A program made the position numbers and the translations under genes. Shown here in pieces: positions 6,097 through 6,288 of a stretch of DNA of 6,288 bases; within the stretch, counting starts at the first letter, position 1; every line of letters begins with the position of its first letter. Below the pieces are notes generated by a model. The model did no database searches, was not told where the DNA came from, and worked only from the letters and a program-made list of their open reading frames with translations. The DNA is from Clostridia bacterium (GTDB taxonomy: Bacteria > Bacillota > Clostridia > UBA1381), in NCBI GenBank assembly GCA_900751685.1, contig CAADSR010000078.1, positions 1 to 6,288 on the forward strand. Direction: 5' to 3'.

Positions 6097-6288
6097 ATGA
6101 AAATTGCAATTTGTGATGATGAAGCGGAAGCACTTCACCGGCTGGAAAGCCATTTATGTGAATATCCCTCTGAGATCACTGCGTTCCATTCTGCTAAATC
6201 CCTGCTGGCTAACACAGAATGTGATTTTGATATTATCTTTTTAGATATCGAGATGGATGAAATGAACGGCTTTGAAGCTGCCCGCCAG
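6097..6288 (+). CDS. Response regulator receiver domain, AgrA/VirR (LytTR)-like, N-terminal 64 codons (runs off the right edge)
   Basis: The reading frame stays open to the window end. It gives a receiver-domain start: MKIAICDDE with acidic pair D7/D8, and FDIIFLDIEMDEMNGFEAAR with phospho-acceptor D50. The short MKIAICDDE opening and the 'FLDIEM...NG' block are typical of Firmicutes regulators that end in a LytTR DNA-binding domain and pair with AgrC-like kinases, but the output domain is not in the window, so that assignment is an inference. The ATG is preceded by AGGAGG with an 8-base spacer. It is divergent from the yqxD-like gene and unrelated in type to the OmpR regulator at 2217-2921; a cognate kinase would be expected to the right. 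Confidence 0.85.
   Translation, partial: MKIAICDDEAEALHRLESHLCEYPSEITAFHSAKSLLANTECDFDIIFLDIEMDEMNGFEAARQ

Noticed and set aside
1..6288. Mobile elements, CRISPR arrays, tRNA or rRNA genes, riboswitches
   Set aside because: No transposase or integrase motifs, regularly spaced repeats or structural RNA signatures were seen, and the intergenic gaps (27 to 144 bases) are mostly accounted for by promoters and terminators.

Overview
The window looks like chromosomal DNA from a low-to-mid-GC Gram-positive bacterium, most plausibly a gut clostridium of the Lachnospiraceae type. The grounds are strong AGGAGG-type ribosome binding sites, sigma-A-like promoters, an OmpR-type regulator paired with a multi-spanning VanS-like histidine kinase, and a YqxD-family protein. 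The family placement is an inference from protein style; there is no rRNA or marker gene here. No mobile element, CRISPR array, tRNA or rRNA was found, and no stretch longer than about 150 bases lacks a gene.

Layout, left to right. The left edge holds the first 36 codons of a GNAT-type acetyltransferase gene on the minus strand (1-108), with a near-consensus promoter at 132-160. Next is a two-component operon on the minus strand: an OmpR-family response regulator (2217-2921) and a 665-residue membrane histidine kinase (223-2220). They overlap by four bases (ATGA), and the operon ends in a strong intrinsic terminator at 174-210. An extended -10 promoter with an inverted repeat just upstream (2974-2994) precedes the regulator and may be its autoregulatory site.

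A second minus-strand cluster runs from 5990 down to 3066: a YaiI/YqxD-family protein (PIN-like fold, DUF188), an ABC-F ATPase with two nucleotide-binding domains, and a short-chain dehydrogenase/reductase, closed by a terminator at 3014-3055. The ABC-F gene appears to have its own extended -10 promoter inside the last codons of the yqxD-like gene, sitting in a 7-6-7 inverted repeat. A weaker promoter may serve the dehydrogenase.

At the right edge a second response-regulator gene starts on the plus strand (6097 to the window end). Its receiver domain resembles the AgrA/VirR (LytTR) type, but the output domain lies outside the window. It diverges from the yqxD-like gene, and the two predicted -10 elements overlap.

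The gene content is ordinary for a clostridial chromosome. No clearly new multi-gene system is visible. The points most worth a second look are regulatory (the palindrome on the ABC-F promoter, the operator-like repeat before the two-component operon, overlapping divergent promoters, an 8-base A/T run in the GNAT promoter spacer) and one structural feature of the kinase, an 11-residue duplicated amphipathic basic/aromatic segment between two groups of membrane helices.
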